A program made the position numbers and the translations under genes. From Dehalococcoidia bacterium (GTDB lineage Bacteria; Chloroflexota; Dehalococcoidia; Dehalococcoidales; UBA3254), in the NCBI GenBank assembly GCA_030691835.1, contig JAUYDO010000109.1:1-8333 (forward strand): a DNA stretch of 8,333 nt, in the 5' to 3' direction. This document shows positions 5,780 to 8,333 of this stretch, in pieces; position 1 is the first letter of the stretch, and the number at the start of each line of letters is the position of its first letter. The notes below the pieces were generated by a model. That model saw nothing but the letters and a program-made list of their open reading frames with translations, was not told the origin of the DNA and did no database searches.

Positions 5780-6580
5780 ATGTTTGAAGCGAAACATGCT
5801 AAAGATTACTATCCCGCCGAACTGATGACGGCTTTTTTGAGCCGGGACATACAGGATGAAGAGCTTGGGGTCGTAGGTACCTTCTCTCAGGTGCCCTGGT
5901 GTGCCTGCCGCCTGGCGCAGGCTACCCATGCGCCCGGTATGTGGTTCATCTGCGGACCCTCGGCAGCAATTAACTCCAAATTCCCGAAGCTCCTGTGGTC
6001 GGTCTCCGACAACCGCATGCAGTTGGGCGCTGAAGGTCGCATAACCCTGGACGGGGTCATGGATATGCAGGGCAACCCGACTTTTATTGATTTCGGCTTC
6101 TATGGCGGCTTTCAGATAGACAAGTACGGCAACCTTAATATGGCTTACATCGGCGACCAGAAGAAGCCTAAATTCCGGGGTCCCGGCACGGTTGGTACCA
6201 TGGCTACCGCCTGGCTAAAGAGAGTTTACCTGTTTACACAATCGCATACTCCGCGCTTATTCGTGGAAAAAGTGGATTTCATCAGCGGACCGGGATTCAT
6301 TGACGGTCCGGAAGGCAGGAAGAAGGCTGGCGCGCCGCCGTACTCCAAGGGACCAAAATACGTCGTCACTCCCATTGCCGTGTTTGATTTCGATGAAGAG
6401 ACTAAGATAATGAGGCTCAAATCGGTGCATCCGGGACATACAGTTGAGGAGGTGAAGAGCCGGATGAGCTTCACCCCGATTATCCCTTCAAAAGTCCCGG
6501 AGACAGAGCCGCCTACTGTTGACGAGTTAGCCTTTATCCGCAGTTTCGATGCGGACAGAATTCTGCCGCAGCTTTGCTAG
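5780..6580 (+). CDS. CoA-transferase family protein, beta subunit lacking the usual catalytic Glu
   Basis: This 266-residue protein is the partner of the alpha subunit 12 nt upstream. Family blocks: VVGTFSQVPWCACRLAQATHAP (31-52), GGFQIDKYGNLNMAYIGD (109-126), FRGPGTVGTMA (132-142), VEKVDFISGPGFIDGPEGR (152-170) and a C-terminal SVHPGHTVEEVKSRMSF (205-221). In true class I transferases a Glu (ENG or ESG motif, about residue 50-60) forms the CoA thioester. Here that region reads WFICGPSAAINSKFP and has no Glu between residues 29 and 84. Loss of this Glu is known in IpdAB, which hydrolyses a C-C bond in steroid ring intermediates instead of transferring CoA. A hydrolase or lyase of that kind is thus an alternative to a transferase. 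AAGGGGA (5768-5774) precedes the ATG; an ATG at 5775 is out of frame. Confidence 0.85.
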   Translation: MFEAKHAKDYYPAELMTAFLSRDIQDEELGVVGTFSQVPWCACRLAQATHAPGMWFICGPSAAINSKFPKLLWSVSDNRMQLGAEGRITLDGVMDMQGNPTFIDFGFYGGFQIDKYGNLNMAYIGDQKKPKFRGPGTVGTMATAWLKRVYLFTQSHTPRLFVEKVDFISGPGFIDGPEGRKKAGAPPYSKGPKYVVTPIAVFDFDEETKIMRLKSVHPGHTVEEVKSRMSFTPIIPSKVPETEPPTVDELAFIRSFDADRILPQLC

Positions 6581-6630
6581 CGCTTATAATGAGGTTATTA
6601 AATCATCGTTGTTACAAAAAATAGGAGCAA

Positions 6631-6756
6631 GACCACCCTGTTGTCATTCCAGTCCGCCATAGGCGGAGAATCCAGGAGGATGGTAAGGGGGTAAGGGTGG
6701 TCTGGATAGTCGGGTCCCCCGATCGGAGTCGAGGGCAGGCAAGCCCGACTATGACA
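6631..6756. repeat. Composite hairpin repeat between the CoA and thiolase genes
   Basis: Several nested inverted repeats fill this gap. GACCACCCT (6631-6639) pairs with AGGGTGGTC (6694-6702) around a GTCATTCCAG...GAATCCAG unit (6643-6675), which itself has the stem TCCGCC-ATA-GGCGGA (6653-6667). A second hairpin, ATAGTCGGG (6706-6714) with CCCGACTAT (6744-6752), follows and includes the palindrome CCGATCGG (6719-6726). TGTCAT (6642-6647) and ATGACA (6751-6756) form outer ends like those of the element at 1578-1669. The thiolase ribosome binding site begins 5 bases later. Confidence 0.75.
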
Positions 6757-6772
6757 AGAGAAGGAGACTGAG

Positions 6773-7960
6773 ATGAATGACGTCGTACTACTGGGTGTGG
6801 GTATGACCACATGTGGAAAGTTTCTTGAACGAAGCCTGTACGATATGACCAAAATAGCTGTTGGAGACGCTTTAAAAGACGCCGGCATATCTATAGAACA
6901 GGTAGAAGCCGCCTATTGTGGAAATCTCCTATCGCCCTGGGGTTACCATGAGGAGCACATCTTCAATTTTACCGGTGTCATAGGGCAGGAGCTACTGAAA
7001 CCCCTGGGAATCGGCTCTATCGCGGTGCATAACACCCGGAACGCGTGCGGCACCGGCGGCGCTGCATTTCAACTGGCTTTCCTTGATATAGCCGCGGGCT
7101 TCCATGATTGCGTCCTGGTTATGGCGATAGAGAAAGGCTACATGCCGGACAGGGAGCAGTATTTGCGCATGATGAGTCCGCCGCTTAAGCCCGGTGAGAC
7201 CACGTTGAGGTATTCGGCTCCGGTGGAGCAGATGTCCCAGAGGTGCCGTCACTATATGCAGAAGTACGGGCTTACCAAACAGCAGATAGCCTGGGTCTGC
7301 TCCAAGAACCATATCAATGCCAGCCTCAATCCTTTTGCCCAGTACCGAAAACCCTATACCGTGGAGGAGGTGCTGGCTGATAAGCCGGTCGTGGAGCCGT
7401 TTACCCGGTGCATGTGCGCTCCCAACGGTGACGGCGGCGCCGCCGCCATTCTGTGCAGTCGCAAGTTCGCCCAGAGGTACACCACCAGCCCGATATTTGT
7501 AGCTACATCAGTCGTGCGCAAAGGCAATGACCACTTCGACCCCGACCAGCCGGCTCTCGATGAGCGTGTCGCCCGTGAAGCCGAGGAGCGGGCGGGGATA
7601 GCGCCGTCGGACATAGGGGTGCTGGAGCTAGCCGACGCAACCACCTGGACGGAGATTACCGGCTACTGGGGAGTAGGTCTGTGTAAAAAGGAGGACGCAC
7701 CTGCTTTTATCGATAGCAAGGCTACGGCGCTCACCGGCAAATACCCGGTGAATACCAGCGGCGGCATGGAGAGCAGGGGAGAACCATTTGGTGCTACCGG
7801 TATGCTCCAGATAACGGAAGTTGTATGGCAGATGCGCGGCATGTGCAAAGAGCGGCAGGTAGCCGGTCCGCCCAAAGTGGGTCTTAGCCAGATAGCAGGA
7901 GGCTGGCAGGACTGGGATGCTGAAGATGGCATCTGCGCCGCCGCAATTTTTAAGAGATAG
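6773..7960 (+). CDS. Thiolase-like protein (SCP2/lipid-transfer thiolase type) with altered active site
   Basis: This 395-residue cytoplasmic enzyme of the thiolase fold would make or break a C-C bond in an acyl-CoA. The start is supported by AAGGAG (6761-6766), 6 nt before the ATG. The nucleophile position is kept: C92 in NACGTGGAAF. The second half starts around residue 235, and CAPNGDGGAAAIL (215-227) replaces the usual P-x-x-D-G-A-A-A segment. Two other family signatures are changed: LELADATTWTE (284-294) has Ala where SCP2-type thiolases have the His of HDCF or HDAF, and GEPFGATG (336-343) has E337 where thiolases have the His of GHPxGATG. No C-terminal CxG or equivalent His is seen in LSQIAGGWQDWDAEDG (371-386). 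It may be a retro-aldolase-like or otherwise specialised member. No DUF35 OB-fold partner lies downstream. It is probably part of the same operon, though separated by a repeat. Confidence 0.85.
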   Translation: MNDVVLLGVGMTTCGKFLERSLYDMTKIAVGDALKDAGISIEQVEAAYCGNLLSPWGYHEEHIFNFTGVIGQELLKPLGIGSIAVHNTRNACGTGGAAFQLAFLDIAAGFHDCVLVMAIEKGYMPDREQYLRMMSPPLKPGETTLRYSAPVEQMSQRCRHYMQKYGLTKQQIAWVCSKNHINASLNPFAQYRKPYTVEEVLADKPVVEPFTRCMCAPNGDGGAAAILCSRKFAQRYTTSPIFVATSVVRKGNDHFDPDQPALDERVAREAEERAGIAPSDIGVLELADATTWTEITGYWGVGLCKKEDAPAFIDSKATALTGKYPVNTSGGMESRGEPFGATGMLQITEVVWQMRGMCKERQVAGPPKVGLSQIAGGWQDWDAEDGICAAAIFKR

Positions 7961-7962
7961 TT

Positions 7963-8090
7963 ATCAGCTATCAGTAATGTAGGGTGGGTGAAGTCCCGAT
8001 GAAATCGAGACGTAACCCACCAAATGAACAGGAAACGGTGGGTTTCACCCACCCTACAAGCAATCAGCTATTAGCTGTGAGCTATCAGCT
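7963..8090. repeat. ATCAGCTAT-type short repeats flanking the hairpin
   Basis: ATCAGCTAT occurs at 7963-7971 and again at 8063-8071, on the two sides of the 81-bp hairpin. A related CTATCAGCT lies at 8082-8090, and AGCT-ATT-AGCT and further degenerate copies fill 8066-8106. This looks like a degenerate short-repeat tract interrupted by the hairpin. Confidence 0.55.
7978..8058. repeat. 81-bp hairpin repeat downstream of the thiolase gene
   Basis: Perfect 15-bp ends, TGTAGGGTGGGTGAA (7978-7992) and TTCACCCACCCTACA (8044-8058), enclose a second pair, AACCCACC (8014-8021) and GGTGGGTT (8037-8044). The small stem CGAT-GAA-ATCG lies at 7997-8007. As RNA it would fold strongly 18 bases after the thiolase stop and could protect or end the operon transcript, although no T-tract follows. 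Confidence 0.8.
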
Positions 8091-8314
8091 CTAATCTGAA
8101 AGCTGACTGCTACCAGGAGATGTTCAACGTCTTCAGGTATCAGACATCTATACGGAATACTGAGTGTAGCTTTCAAAGATTGAGGTAATTATAGAGGTTG
8201 GAATTAGCCCTGTCAAACCACCGGAAGAGGAGGTTCCGTTCGTTTTTGGTTTATACTCAGAAACTACGTGGCTTTTATATCATCCCCGCAATAAATCCCA
8301 AGCACCAAATCCTA

Positions 8315-8333
8315 TCCCGTATCAAGTACGGGA
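8315..8333. repeat. Partial hairpin repeat at the window edge
   Basis: TCCCGTA (8315-8321) and TACGGGA (8327-8333) are perfect arms around TCAAG. The arm ends exactly at the last base, so the element likely continues beyond the window. Confidence 0.5.

Larger units (their letters stand above)
7961..8333. other. Non-coding tail of the window
   Basis: No credible gene is seen on either strand. The region has the hairpin repeat at 7978-8058, flanking ATCAGCT-type repeats (7963-8090), and a partial hairpin at the edge. A 22-codon frame (8120-8188) after CAGGAG is too short to accept. A weak 5-bp stem (8222-8226 with 8234-8238) followed by five T residues (8243-8247) could be a poor terminator, but nothing else supports it. 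Confidence 0.7.

Noticed and set aside
6598..6888. Minus-strand frame of 96 codons across the thiolase upstream gap
   Set aside because: It runs through the composite hairpin repeat and into the thiolase gene; there is no ribosome binding site and no recognisable domain.
8120..8188. 22-codon frame after CAGGAG in the tail
   Set aside because: Too short, ribosome binding site abuts the ATG, and no recognisable motif; chance is likely.
8222..8247. Weak stem followed by five T residues as an operon terminator
   Set aside because: The stem has only 5 bp with a 7-base loop and lies 260 bases after the last gene.
1..8333. CRISPR array, tRNA, rRNA or complete insertion sequence
   Set aside because: No regularly spaced identical repeats, no cloverleaf or rRNA-like stretch, and no transposase frame were seen.

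Overview
The window looks like part of a bacterial genome of moderate GC. It is most likely a Dehalococcoidia-type Chloroflexota or similar uncultured lineage. That placement is an inference from three things: a lipoprotein TRAP binding protein with a long Pro-Ala linker, short tandem type IV prepilin-like genes, and intergenic gaps filled with small hairpin repeats of the TGTCATT type. No rRNA, tRNA, CRISPR array, transposase or phage gene is visible. All supported genes are on the + strand.

Region 1 (1-1290) holds two tandem prepilin-like genes, each with its own candidate promoter and its own intrinsic terminator. The first (250-624) is intact. The second (826-1205) is a paralogue broken by what looks like a single missing G near position 1014. 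The two terminators share a stem sequence with one compensated base-pair change, so the whole gene-plus-terminator unit seems to have been duplicated. Upstream, 1-249 carries two hairpin repeats, a perfect dyad and a promoter candidate.

Region 2 (1206-1815) is non-coding. It has the second pilin terminator, a small hairpin with a tandem repeat, an AT-rich stretch with a possible promoter, a 92-bp inverted-repeat element (1578-1669) and a candidate promoter in front of the transporter operon.

Region 3 (1816-7960) is a tightly packed catabolic cassette. It encodes a TRAP transporter (lipoprotein binding protein DctP, small membrane subunit DctQ, large membrane subunit DctM), the two subunits of a class I CoA-transferase-fold enzyme, and a thiolase/SCP2-type enzyme. 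The gene junctions are a directly adjacent TAG-ATG, an ATGA overlap, then gaps of 59 and 12 nt. This supports one transcript through the CoA-transferase genes. The thiolase follows after a 192-bp gap holding a composite hairpin repeat. The simplest model is that the transporter imports a carboxylic acid, which is handled as a CoA thioester and cleaved by the thiolase-like enzyme. Both enzymes depart from textbook active sites. The beta subunit has no glutamate where the catalytic one is expected, as in the IpdAB ring-opening hydrolases. The thiolase keeps its cysteine but has GEP in place of GHP and ADAT in place of HDAF/HDCF. The chemistry may therefore not be simple CoA transfer and thiolysis.

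Region 4 (7961-8333) is non-coding. It contains a hairpin repeat flanked by copies of ATCAGCTAT and ends in what looks like the start of another hairpin repeat at the window edge.
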